From Castanea sativa (Eukaryota > Streptophyta > Magnoliopsida > Fagales > Fagaceae): a DNA stretch of 64,000 bases. The stretch covers positions 11,128,001-11,192,000 of the forward strand of contig NC_134017.1 of the NCBI RefSeq assembly GCF_040712315.1, in the 5' to 3' direction. Positions within the stretch are counted from its first letter, which is position 1. Every line of letters starts with the position of its first letter. This document shows, piece after piece, positions 30,901 through 45,200 of the stretch. The notes beneath the pieces were generated by a model. That model did not search any database, was not told the DNA's origin, and was given only the letters and a program-made list of their open reading frames with translations. The position numbers and the translations under genes were made by a program.

Positions 30901-33299
30901 CCGGCATAACTAACGTACTTTATAACAAATGAAAAGATATCAAATAACAAAAGGTGTGTGGTCTGAGGACTGCACTTAACCAAGTTTCGTTTGATTCTTG
31001 AAGATAGTAACTTCAAATGTTAATTTTCCCAAAGTAGGAGGTCCGAGGACCCGGCATAACTAAGGTTCTATTTAACAAATGATAAGATATCAATTTCCAC
31101 AAGGTTTGTGGTCTGAGGACTGCACTTAACCGAGTTTCTGTTTGATTCTTGAAGATAGTAACTTCAAATGTTAATTTTCCCAAAGTAGGAGGTCCGAGGA
31201 CCCGGCATAACTAAGGTACTGTTTAGCAAATGATAAGATATCAATTTCCACAAGGTTAGTGGTCCGAGGACTGCACTTCACCAAGTTTCTGTTTGATTCA
31301 TAAAGATAGTAACTTCAAATGTTAATTTTCCCAAAGTAGGAGGTCCGAGGACCCGGCATAACTAAGGTACTGTTTAACAAATGATAAGATATCAATTTCC
31401 ACAAGGTTTGTGGTCCGAGGACTGCACTTAACCAAGGTTCTGTTTGATTCTTAAAGATAGTAACTTCAAATGTTAATTTTCCCAAAGTAGGAGGTCCGAG
31501 GACCCGGCATAACTAAGGTTCTGTTTAACAAATGATAAGATATCAATTTCCACAAGGTTTGTGGTCCGAGGACTGCACTTAACCAAGTTTCTGTTTGATT
31601 CTTAAAGATAGTAACTTCAAATGATAATTTTCCCAAACTAGGAGTTCCGAGGACCCGGCATAACTAAGGTTCTGTTTAACAAATGATAAGATATCAGTTT
31701 CCACAAGGTTTGTGGTCCGAGGACTGCACTTAACCAAGTTTCTGTTTGATTCTTAAAGATAGTAACTTCAAATGTTAATTTTCCCAAAGTAGGAGGTCCG
31801 AGGACCCGGCATTACTAAGGTACTGTTTAACAAATGATAGGATATCAATTTCCACAAGGTTTGTGGTACGAGGACTGCACTTAACCAAGTTTCTGTTTGA
31901 TTCTTAAAGATAGTAACTTCAAATGTTAATTTTCCCAAAGTAGGAGGTCCGAGGACCCGGCATAACTAAGGTTCTGTTTAACAAATGATAAGATATCAAT
32001 TTCCACAAGGTTTGTGGTCCGAGGACTGAACTTAACCAAGTTTCTGTTTGATTCTTAAAGATAGTAACTTCAAATGTTAATTTTCCCAAAGTAGGAGGTC
32101 CGAGGACCCGCATAACTAAGGTTCGTTTAACAAATGATAAGATATCAATTTCCACAAGGTTTGTGGTCCGAGGACGGCACTTAACCAAGTTTCTGTTTGA
32201 TTCTTAAAGATAGTAACTTCAAATGTTAATTTTCCCAAAGTAGGAGGTCCGAGGACCCGGCATAACTAAGGTTCTGTTTAACAAATGATAAGATATCAAT
32301 TTCCACCAGGTTTGTGGTCCGAGGACGACACTTAACCAAGTTTCTGTTTGATTCTTAAAGATAGTAACTTCAAATGTTAATTTTCCCAAAGTAGGAGGTC
32401 CGAGGACCCGGCATAACTAAGGTTCTGTTTAACAAATGATAAGATATCAATTTCCACCAGGTTTGTGGTCCGAGGACCGCACTTAACCAAGTTTCGTTTG
32501 ATTCTTAAAGATAGTAACTTCAAATGTTAATTTTCCCAAAGTAGGAGGTCCGAGAACCCGGCATAACTAAGGTTCGTTTAACAAATGATAAGATATAAAT
32601 TTCCACAAGGTTTGTGGTCCGAGGACCGCACTTAACCAAGTTTCGTTTGATTCTTAAAGATAGTAACTTCAAATGTTAATTTTCCCAAAGTAGGAGGTCC
32701 GAGGACCCGGCATAACTAAGGTTCTGTTTAACAAATGATAAGATATCAATTTCCACAAGGTTTGTGGTCCGAGGACCGCACTTAACCAAGTTTCGTTTGA
32801 TTCTTAAAGATAGTAACTTCAAATGTTAATTTTCCCAAAGTAGGAGGTCCGAGGACCCGGCATAACTAAGGTTCTGTTTAACAAATGATAAGAGATCAAT
32901 TTCCACAAGGTTTGTGGTCCGAGGACTGCACTTAACCAAGTTTCTGTTTGATTCTTATAGATAGTAACTTCTAATGTTTATTTTCCCAACGTAGGAGGTC
33001 CGAGGACCCGGCATAACTAAGGTTCTGTTTAACAAATGATAAGATATCAATTTCCACAAGGTTTATGGTCCGAGGACCGCACTTAACCAAGTTTCGTTTG
33101 ATTCTTAAAGATAGTAACTTCAAATGTTAATTTTCCCAAAGTAGGAGGTCCGAGGACCCGCATAACTAAGGCTCGTTTAACAAATGATAAGATATAAATT
33201 TCCACAAGGTTTGTGGTTCGAGGACCGCACTTAACCAAGTTTCGTTTGATTCTTAAAGATAGTAACTTCAAATGTTAATTTTCCCAAAGTAGGAGTTCC

Positions 33300-36200
33300 G
33301 AGGACCCGCATAACTAAGGTTCTGTATAACAAATGATAAGATATCAATTTCCACAAGGTTTGTGGTCCGAGGACCGCACTTAACCAAGTTTCGTTTGATT
33401 CTTAAAGATAGTAACTTCAAATGTTAATTTTCCCAAAGTAGGAGGTCCGAGGACCCGCATAACTAAGGTTCCGTTTAACAAATGATAAGATATCAATTTC
33501 CACAAGGTTTGTGGTCCGAGGACCGCACTTAACCAAGTTTCGTTTGATTCTTAAAGATAGTAACTTCAAATGTTAATTTTCCCAAAGTAGGAGGTCCGAG
33601 GACCCGCATAACTAAGGTTCTGTTTAACAAATGATAAGATATCAATTTCCACAAGGTTTGTGGTCCGAGGACCGCACTTAACCAAGTTTCGTTTGATTCT
33701 TAAAGATAGTAACTTCAAATGTTAATTTTCCCAAAGTAGGAGGTCCGAGGACCCGGCATAACTAAGGTTCGTTTAACAAATGATAAGATATCAATTTCCA
33801 CAAGGTTTGTGGTCCGAGGACCGCACTTAACCAAGTTTCGTTTCGATTCTTAAAGATAGTAACTTCAAATGTTAATTTTCCCAAAGTAGGAGGTCCGAGG
33901 ACCCGCATAACTAAGGTTCTCGTTTAACAAATGATAAGATATCAATTTCCACAAGGTTTGTGGTCCGAGGACCGCACTTAACCAAGTTTCGTTTGATTCT
34001 TAAAGATAGTAACTTCAAATGTTAATTTTCCCAAAGTAGGAGGTCCGAGGACCCGCATAACTAAGGTTCTCGTTTAACAAATGATAAGATATCAATTTCC
34101 ACAAGGTTTGTGGTCCGAGGACCGCACTTAACCAAGTTTCGTTTGATTCTTAAAGATAGTAACTTCAAATGTTAATTTTCCCAAAGTAGGAGGTCCGAGG
34201 ACCCGCATAACTAAGGTTCTCGTTTAACAAATGATAAGATATCAATTTCCACAAGGTTTGTGGTCCGAGGACCGCACTTAACCAAGTTTCGTTTGATTCT
34301 TAAAGATAGTAACTTCAAATGTTAATTTTCCCAAAGTAGGAGGTCCGAGGACCCGCATAACTAAGGTTCCGTTTAACAAATGATAAGATATCAATTTCCA
34401 CAAGGTTTGTGGTCCGAGGACCGCACTTAACCAAGTTTCGTTTGATTCTTAAAGATAGTAACTTCAAATGTTAATTTTCCCAAAGTAGGAGGTCCGAGGA
34501 CCCGCATAACTAAGGTTCGTTTAACAAATGATAAGATATCAATTTCCACAAGGTTTGTGGTCCGAGGACCGCACTTAACCAAGTTTCGTTTGATTCTTAA
34601 AGATAGTAACTTCAAATGTTAATTTTCCCAAAGTAGGAGGTCCGAGGACCCGCATAACTAAGGTTCGTTTAACAAATGATAAGATATCAATTTCCACAAG
34701 GTTTGTGGTCCGAGGACCGCACTTAACCAAGTTTCGTTTGATTCTTAAAGATAGTAACTTCAAATGTTAATTTTCCCAAAGTAGGAGGTCCGAGGACCCG
34801 CATAACTAAGGTTCCGTTTAACAAATGATAAGATATCAATTTCCACAAGGTTTGTGGTCCGAGGACCGCACTTAACCAAGTTTCGTTTGATTCTTAAAGA
34901 TAGTAACTTCAAATGTTAATTTTCCCAAAGTAGGAGGTCCGAGGACCCGCATAACTAAGGTTCTCGTTTAACAAATGATAAGATATCAATTTCCACAAGG
35001 TTTGTGGTCCGAGGACCGCACTTAACCAAGTTTCGTTTGATTCTTAAAGATAGTAACTTCAAATGTTAATTTTCCCAAAGTAGGAGGTCCGAGGACCCGC
35101 ATAACTAAGGTTCCGTTTAACAAATGATAAGATATCAATTTCCACAAGGTTTGTGGTCCGAGGACCGCACTTAACCAAGTTTCGTTTGATTCTTAAAGAT
35201 AGTAACTTCAAATGTTAATTTTCCCAAAGTAGGAGGTCCGAGGACCCGCATAACTAAGGTTCGTTTAACAAATGATAAGATATCAATTTCCACAAGGTTT
35301 GTGGTCCGAGGACCGCACTTAACCAAGTTTCGTTTGATTCTTAAAGATAGTAACTTCAAATGTTAATTTTCCCAAAGTAGGAGGTCCGAGGACCCGCATA
35401 ACTAAGGTTCCGTTTAACAAATGATAAGATATCAATTTCCACAAGGTTTGTGGTCCGAGGACCGCACTTAACCAAGTTTCGTTTGATTCTTAAAGATAGT
35501 AACTTCAAATGTTAATTTTCCCAAAGTAGGAGGTCCGAGGACCCGCATAACTAAGGTTCCGTTTAACAAATGATAAGATATCAATTTCCACAAGGTTTGT
35601 GGTCCGAGGACCGCACTTAACCAAGTTTCGTTTGATTCTTAAAGATAGTAACTTCAAATGTTAATTTTCCCAAAGTAGGAGGTCCGAGGACCCGCATAAC
35701 TAAGGTTCTGTTTAACAAATGATAAGATATCAATTTCCACAAGGTTTGTGGTCCGAGGACCGCACTTAACCAAGTTTCGTTTGATTCTTAAAGATAGTAA
35801 CTTCAAATGTTAATTTTCCCAAAGTAGGAGGTCCTCGGACCCGGCATAACTAAGGTTCTGTTTAACAAATGATAACATAACAATTTCCACAATGATTTCG
35901 GTCCGAGGACGACACTTAACCAAGTTTCGTTTGATTCTTAAAGATAGTAACTTCAAATGTTAATTTTCCCAAAGTAGGAGGTCCGAGGACCCGCATAACT
36001 AAGGTTCCGTTTAACAAATGATAAGATATCAATTTCCACAAGGTTTGTGGTCCGAGGACCGCACTTAACCAAGTTTCGTTTGATTCTTAAAGATAGTAAC
36101 TTCAAATGTTAATTTTCCCAAAGTAGGAGGTCCGAGGACCCGCATAACTAAGGTTCTCGTTTAACAAATGATAAGATATCAATTTCCACAAGGTTTGTGG

Positions 36201-39200
36201 TCCGAGGACCGCACTTAACCAAGTTTCGTTTGATTCTTAAAGATAGTAACTTCAAATGTTAATTTTCCCAAAGTAGGAGGTCCGAGGACCCGGCATAACT
36301 AAGGTTCTGTTTAACAAATGATAAGATATCAATTTCCACAAGGTTTGTGGTCCGAGGACCGCACTTAACCAAGTTTCGTTTGATTCTTAAAGATAGTAAC
36401 TTCAAATGTTAATTTTCCCAAAGTAGGAGGTCCGAGGACCCGCATAACTAAGGTTCCGTTTAACAAATGATAAGATATCAATTTCCACAAGGTTTGTGGT
36501 CCGAGGACCGCACTTAACCAAGTTTCGTTTGATTCTTAAAGATAGTAACTTCAAATGTTAATTTTCCCAAAGTAGGAGGTCCGAGGACCCGCATAACTAA
36601 GGTTCTCGTTTAACAAATGATAAGATATCAATTTCCACAAGGTTTGTGGTCCGAGGACCGCACTTAACCAAGTTTCGTTTGATTCTTAAAGATAGTAACT
36701 TCAAATGTTAATTTTCCCAAAGTAGGAGGTCCGAGGACCCGCATAACTAAGGTTCTCGTTTAACAAATGATAAGATATCAATTTCCACAAGGTTTGTGGT
36801 CCGAGGACCGCACTTAACCAAGTTTCGTTTGATTCTTAAAGATAGTAACTTCAAATGTTAATTTTCCCAAAGTAGGAGGTCCGAGGACCCGCATAACTAA
36901 GGTTCCGTTTAACAAATGATAAGATATCAATTTCCACAAGGTTTGTGGTCCGAGGACCGCACTTAACCAAGTTTCGTTTGATTCTTAAAGATAGTAACTT
37001 CAAATGTTAATTTTCCCAAAGTAGGAGGTCCGAGGACCCGCATAACTAAGGTTCCGTTTAACAAATGATAAGATATCAATTTCCACAAGGTTTGTGGTCC
37101 GAGGACCGCACTTAACCAAGTTTCGTTTGATTCTTAAAGATAGTAACTTCAAATGTTAATTTTCCCAAAGTAGGAGGTCCGAGGACCCGCATAACTAAGG
37201 TTCTGTTTAACAAATGATAAGATATCAATTTCCACAAGGTTTGTGGTCCGAGGACCGCACTTAACCAAGTTTCGTTTGATTCTTAAAGATAGTAACTTCA
37301 AATGTTAATTTTCCCAAAGTAGGAGGTCCGAGGACCCGCATAACTAAGGTTCCGTTTAACAAATGATAAGATATCAATTTCCACAAGGTTTGTGGTCCGA
37401 GGACCGCACTTAACCAAGTTTCGTTTGATTCTTAAAGATAGTAACTTCAAATGTTAATTTTCCCAAAGTAGGAGGTCCGAGGACCCGCATAACTAAGGTT
37501 CCGTTTAACAAATGATAAGATATCAATTTCCACAAGGTTTGTGGTCCGAGGACCGCACTTAACCAAGTTTCGTTTGATTCTTAAAGATAGTAACTTCAAA
37601 TGTTAATTTTCCCAAAGTAGGAGGTCCGAGGACCCGCATAACTAAGGTTCTCGTTTAACAAATGATAAGATATCAATTTCCACAAGGTTTCGTGGTCCGA
37701 GGACCGCACTTAACCAAGTTTCGTTTGATTCTTAAAGATAGTAACTTCAAATGTTAATTTTCCCAAAGTAGGAGGTCCGAGGACCCGCATAACTAAGGTT
37801 CCGTTTAACAAATGATAAGATATCAATTTCCACAAGGTTTGTGGTCCGAGGACCGCACTTAACCAAGTTTCGTTTGATTCTTAAAGATAGTAACTTCAAA
37901 TGTTAATTTTCCCAAAGTAGGAGGTCCGAGGACCCGCATAACTAAGGTTCGTTTAACAAATGATAAGATATCAATTTCCACAAGGTTTGTGGTCCGAGGA
38001 CCGCACTTAACCAAGTTTCGTTTGATTCTTAAAGATAGTAACTTCAAATGTTAATTTTCCCAAAGTAGGAGGTCCGAGGACCCGCATAACTAAGGTTCCG
38101 TTTAACAAATGATAAGATATCAATTTCCACAAGGTTTGTGGTCCGAGGACCGCACTTAACCAAGTTTCGTTTGATTCTTAAAGATAGTAACTTCAAATGT
38201 TAATTTTCCCAAAGTAGGAGGTCCGAGGACCCGCATAACTAAGGTTCCGTTTAACAAATGATAAGATATCAATTTCCACAAGGTTTGTGGTCCGAGGACC
38301 GCACTTAACCAAGTTTCGTTTGATTCTTAAAGATAGTAACTTCAAATGTTAATTTTCCCAAAGTAGGAGGTCCGAGGACCCGGCATAACTAAGGTTCGTT
38401 TAACAAATGATAAGATATCAATTTCCACAAGGTTTGTGGTCCGAGGACCGCACTTAACCAAGTTTCGTTTGATTCTTAAAGATAGTAACTTCAAATGTTA
38501 ATTTTCCCAAAGTAGGAGGTCCGAGGACCCGCATAACTAAGGTTCTCGTTTAACAAATGATAAGATATCAATTTCCACAAGGTTTGTGGTCCGAGGACCG
38601 CACTTAACCAAGTTTCGTTTGATTCTTAAAGATAGTAACTTCAAATGTTAATTTTCCCAAAGTAGGAGGTCCGAGGACCCGCATAACTAAGGTTCGTTTA
38701 ACAAATGATAAGATATCAATTTCCACAAGGTTTGTGGTCCGAGGACCGCACTTAACCAAGTTTCGTTTGATTCTTAAAGATAGTAACTTCAAATGTTAAT
38801 TTTCCCAAAGTAGGAGGTCCGAGGACCCGCATAACTAAGGTTCGTTTAACAAATGATAAGATATCAATTTCCACAAGGTTTGTGGTCCGAGGACCGCACT
38901 TAACCAAGTTTCGTTTGATTCTTAAAGATAGTAACTTCAAATGTTAATTTTCCCAAAGTAGGAGGTCCGAGGACCCGCATAACTAAGGTTCGTTTAACAA
39001 ATGATAAGATATCAATTTCCACAAGGTTTGTGGTCCGAGGACCGCACTTAACCAAGTTTCGTTTGATTCTTAAAGATAGTAACTTCAAATGTTAATTTTC
39101 CCAAAGTAGGAGGTCCGAGGACCCGCATAACTAAGGTTCGTTTAACAAATGATAAGATATCAATTTCCACAAGGTTTGTGGTCCGAGGACCGCACTTAAC

Positions 39201-42200
39201 CAAGTTTCGTTTGATTCTTAAAGATAGTAACTTCAAATGTTAATTTTCCCAAAGTAGGAGGTCCGAGGACCCGCATAACTAAGGTTCCGTTTAACAAATG
39301 ATAAGATATCAATTTCCACAAGGTTTGTGGTCCGAGGACCGCACTTAACCAAGTTTCGTTTGATTCTTAAAGATAGTAACTTCAAATGTTAATTTTCCCA
39401 AAGTAGGAGGTCCGAGGACCCGCATAACTAAGGTTCGTTTAACAAATGATAAGATATCAATTTCCACAAGGTTTGTGGTCCGAGGACCGCACTTAACCAA
39501 GTTTCGTTTGATTCTTAAAGATAGTAACTTCAAATGTTAATTTTCCCAAAGTAGGAGGTCCGAGGACCCGCATAACTAAGGTTCCGTTTAACAAATGATA
39601 AGATATCAATTTCCACAAGGTTTGTGGTCCGAGGACCGCACTTAACCAAGTTTCGTTTGATTCTTAAAGATAGTAACTTCAAATGTTAATTTTCCCAAAG
39701 TAGGAGGTCCGAGGACCCGCATAACTAAGGTTCCGTTTAACAAATGATAAGACATCAATTTCCACAAGGTTTGTGGTCCGAGGACCGCACTTAACCAAGT
39801 TTCGTTTGATTCTTAAAGATAGTAACTTCAAATGTTAATTTTCCCAAAGTAGGAGGTCCGAGGACCCGCATAACTAAGGTTCCGTTTAACAAATGATAAG
39901 ATATAATTTCCACAAGGTTTGTGGTCCGAGGACCGCACTTAACCAAGTTTCGTTTGATTCTTAAAGATAGTAACTTCAAATGTTAATTTTCCCAAAGTAG
40001 GAGGTCCGAGGACCCGCATAACTAAGGTTCTCGTTTAACAAATGATAAGATATCAATTTCCACAAGGTTTGTGGTCCGAGGACCGCACTTAACCAAGTTT
40101 CGTTTGATTCTTAAAGATAGTAACTTCAAATGTTAATTTTCCCAAAGTAGGAGGTCCGAGGACCCGCATAACTAAGGTTCTCGTTTAACAAATGATAAGA
40201 TATCAATTTCCACAAGGTTTGTGGTCCGAGGACCGCACTTAACCAAGTTTCGTTTGATTCTTAAAGATAGTAACTTCAAATGTTAATTTTCCCAAAGTAG
40301 GAGGTCCGAGGACCCGCATAACTAAGGTTCGTTTAACAAATGATAAGATATCAATTTCCACAAGGTTTGTGGTCCGAGGACCGCACTTAACCAAGTTTCG
40401 TTTGATTCTTAAAGATAGTAACTTCAAATGTTAATTTTCCCAAAGTAGGAGGTCCGAGGACCCGCATAACTAAGGTTCTCCGTTTAACAAATGATAAGAT
40501 ATCAATTTCCACAAGGTTTGTGGTCCGAGGACCGCACTTAACCAAGTTTCGTTTGATTCTTAAAGATAGTAACTTCAAATGTTAATTTTCCCAAAGTAGG
40601 AGGTCCGAGGACCCGCATAACTAAGGTTCTCGTTTAACAAATGATAAGATATCAATTTCCACAAGGTTTGTGGTCCGAGGACCGCACTTAACCAAGTTTC
40701 GTTTCGATTCTTAAAGATAGTAACTTCAAATGTTAATTTTCCCAAAGTAGGAGGTCCGAGGACCCGCATAACTAAGGTTCTCGTTTAACAAATGATAAGA
40801 TATCAATTTCCACAAGGTTTGTGGTCCGAGGACCGCACTTAACCAAGTTTCGTTTGATTCTTAAAGATAGTAACTTCAAATGTTAATTTTCCCAAAGTAG
40901 GAGGTCCGAGGACCCGCATAACTAAGGTTCCGTTTAACAAATGATAAGATATCAATTTCCACAAGGTTTGTGGTCCGAGGACCGCACTTAACCAAGTTTC
41001 GTTTGATTCTTAAAGATAGTAACTTCAAATGTTAATTTTCCCAAAGTAGGAGGTCCGAGGACCCGCATAACTAAGGTTCTGTTTAACAAATGATAAGATA
41101 TCAATTTCCACAAGGTTTGTGGTCCGAGGACCGCACTTAACCAAGTTTCGTTTGATTCTTAAAGATAGTAACTTCAAATGTTAATTTTCCCCAAAGTAGG
41201 AGGTCCGAGGACCCGCATAACTAAGGTTCCGTTTAACAAATGATAAGATATCAATTTCCACAAGGTTTGTGGTCCGAGGACCGCACTTAACCAAGTTTCG
41301 TTTGATTCTTAAAGATAGTAACTTCAAATGTTAATTTTCCCAAAGTAGGAGGTCCGAGGACCCGCATAACTAAGGTTCTCGTTTAACAAATGATAAGATA
41401 TCAATTTCCACAAGGTTTGTGGTCCGAGGACCGCACTTAACCAAGTTTCGTTTGATTCTTAAAGATAGTAACTTCAAATGTTAATTTTCCCAAAGTAGGA
41501 GGTCCGAGGACCCGCATAACTAAGGTTCTCGTTTAACAAATGATAAGATATCAATTTCCACAAGGTTCGTGGTCCGAGGACTCGCACTTAACCAAGTTTC
41601 GTTTGATTCTTAAAGATAGTAACTTCAAATGTTAATTTTCCCAAAGTAGGAGGTCCGAGGACCCGCATAACTAAGGTTCTCGTTTTAACAAATGATAAGA
41701 TATCAATTTCCACAAGGTTTGTGGTCCGAGGACCGCACTTAACCAAGTTTCGTTTGATTCTTAAAGATAGTAACTTCAAATGTTAATTTTCCCAAAGTAG
41801 GAGGTCCGAGGACCCGCATAACTAAGGTTCTCGTTTAACAAATGATAAGATATCAATTTCCACAAGGTTTGTGGTCCGAGGACCGCACTTAACCAAGTTT
41901 CGTTTGATTCTTAAAGATAGTAACTTCAAATGTTAATTTTCCCAAAGTAGGAGGTCCGAGGACCCGCATAACTAAGGTTCTCGTTTAACAAATGATAAGA
42001 TATCAATTTCCACAAGGTTTGTGGTCCGAGGACCGCACTTAACCAAGTTTCGTTTGATTCTTAAAGATAGTAACTTCAAATGTTAATTTTCCCAAAGTAG
42101 GAGGTCCGAGGACCCGCATAACTAAGGTTCTGTTTTAACAAATGATAAGATATCAATTTCCACAAGGTTTGTGGTCCGAGGACCGCACTTAACCAAGTTT

Positions 42201-45200
42201 CGTTTGATTCTTAAAGATAGTAACTTCAAATGTTAATTTTCCCAAAGTAGGAGGTCCGAGGACCCGCATAACTAAGGTTCTCGTTTAACAAATGATAAGA
42301 TATCAATTTCCACAAGGTTTGTGGTCCGAGGACCGCACTTAACCAAGTTTCGTTTGATTCTTAAAGATAGTAACTTCAAATGTTAATTTTCCCAAAGTAG
42401 GAGGTCCGAGGACCCGCATAACTAAGGTTCGTTTTAACAAATGATAAGATATCAATTTCCACAAGGTTTGTGGTCCGAGGACCGCACTTAACCAAGTTTC
42501 GTTTCGATTCTTAAAGATAGTAACTTCAAATGTTAATTTTCCCAAAGTAGGAGGTCCGAGGACCCGCATAACTAAGGTTCTCGTTTAACAAATGATAAGA
42601 TATCAATTTCCACAAGGTTTGTGGTCCGAGGACCGCACTTAACCAAGTTTCGTTTGATTCTTAAAGATAGTAACTTCAAATGTTAATTTTCCCAAAGTAG
42701 GAGGTCCGAGGACCCGCATAACTAAGGTTCTCGTTTAACAAATGATAAGATATCAATTTCCACAAGGTTTGTGGTCCGAGGACCGCACTTAACCAAGTTT
42801 CGTTTGATTCTTAAAGATAGTAACTTCAAATGTTAATTTTCCCAAAGTAGGAGGTCCGAGGACCCGCATAACTAAGGTTCTCCGTTTAACAAATGATAAG
42901 ATATCAATTTCCACAAGGTTTGTGGTCCGAGGACCGCACTTAACCAAGTTTCGTTTGATTCTTAAAGATAGTAACTTCAAATGTTAATTTTCCCAAAGTA
43001 GGAGGTCCGAGGACCCGCATAACTAAGGTTCGTTTTAACAAATGATAAGATATCAATTTCCACAAGGTTTGTGGTCCGAGGACCGCACTTAACCAAGTTT
43101 CGTTTGATTCTTAAAGATAGTAACTTCAAATGTTAATTTTCCCAAAGTAGGAGGTCCGAGGACCCGCATAACTAAGGTTCGTTTTAACAAATGATAAGAT
43201 ATCAATTTCCACAAGGTTTGTGGTCCGAGGACCGCACTTAACCAAGTTTCGTTTGATTCTTAAAGATAGTAACTTCAAATGTTAATTTTCCCAAAGTAGG
43301 AGGTCCGAGGACCCGCATAACTAAGGTTCTCGTTTAACAAATGATAAGATATCAATTTCCACAAGGTTTGTGGTCCGAGGACCGCACTTAACCAAGTTTC
43401 GTTTGATTCTTATAGATAGTAACTTCAAATGTTAATTTTCCCAAAGTAGGAGGTCCGAGGACCCGCATAACTAAGGTTCTCGTTTAACAAATGATAAGAT
43501 ATCAATTTCCACAAGGTTTGTGGTCCGAGGACCGCACTTAACCAAGTTTCGTTTGATTCTTAAAGATAGTAACTTCAAATGTTAATTTTCCCAAAGTAGG
43601 AGGTCCGAGGACCCGCATAACTAAGGTTCTCGTTTAACAAATGATAAGATATCAATTTCCACAAGGTTTGTGGTCCGAGGACCGCACTTAACCAAGTTTC
43701 GTTTGATTCTTAAAGATAGTAACTTCAAATGTTAATTTTCCCAAAGTAGGAGGTCCGAGGACCCGCATAACTAAGGTTCTCGTTTAACAAATGATAAGAT
43801 ATCAATTTCCACAAGGTTTGTGGTCCGAGGACCGCACTTAACCAAGTTTCGTTTGATTCTTAAAGATAGTAACTTCAAATGTTAATTTTCCCAAAGTAGG
43901 AGGTCCGAGGACCCGCATAACTAAGGTTCGTTTAACAAATGATAAGATATCAATTTCCACAAGGTTTGTGGTCCGAGGACCGCACTTAACCAAGTTTCGT
44001 TTGATTCTTAAAGATAGTAACTTCAAATGTTAATTTTCCCAAAGTAGGAGGTCCGAGGACCCGCATAACTAAGGTTCTCGTTTAACAAATGATAAGATAT
44101 CAATTTCCACAAGGTTTGTGGTCCGAGGACCGCACTTAACCAAGTTTCGTTTGATTCTTAAAGATAGTAACTTCAAATGTTAATTTTCCCAAAGTAGGAG
44201 GTCCGAGGACCCGCATAACTAAGGTTCCGTTTAACAAATGATAAGATATCAATTTCCACAAGGTTTGTGGTCCGAGGACCGCACTTAACCAAGTTTCGTT
44301 TGATTCTTAAAGATAGTAACTTCAAATGTTAATTTTCCCAAAGTAGGAGGTCCGAGGACCCGCATAACTAAGGTTCTCGTTTAACAAATGATAAGATATC
44401 AATTTCCACAAGGTTTGTGGTCCGAGGACCGCACTTAACCAAGTTTCGTTTGATTCTTAAAGATAGTAACTTCAAATGTTAATTTTCCCAAAGTAGGAGG
44501 TCCGAGGACCCGCATAACTAAGGTTCTCGTTTAACAAATGATAAGATATCAATTTCCACAAGGTTTGTGGTCCGAGGACCGCACTTAACCAAGTTTCGTT
44601 TGATTCTTAAAGATAGTAACTTCAAATGTTAATTTTCCCAAAGTAGGAGGTCCGAGGACCCGCATAACTAAGGTTCTGTTTAACAAATGATAAGATATCA
44701 ATTTCCACAAGGTTTGTGGTCCGAGGACCGCACTTAACCAAGTTTCGTTTGATTCTTAAAGATAGTAACTTCAAATGTTAATTTTCCCAAAGTAGGAGGT
44801 CCGAGGACCCGCATAACTAAGGTTCCGTTTAACAAATGATAAGATATCAATTTCCACAAGGTTTGTGGTCCGAGGACCGCACTTAACCAAGTTTCGTTTG
44901 ATTCTTAAAGATAGTAACTTCAAATGTTAATTTTCCCAAAGTAGGAGGTCCGAGGACCCGCATAACTAAGGTTCTCGTTTAACAAATGATAAGATATCAA
45001 TTTCCACAAGGTTTGTGGTCCGAGGACCGCACTTAACCAAGTTTCGTTTGATTCTTAAAGATAGTGTCTTCAAATGTTAATTTTCCCAAAGTAGGAGGTC
45101 CGAGGACCCGCATAACTAAGGTTCCGTTTAACAAATGATAAGATATCAATTTCCACAAGGTTTGTGGTCCGAGGACCGCACTTAACCAAGTTTCGTTTGA

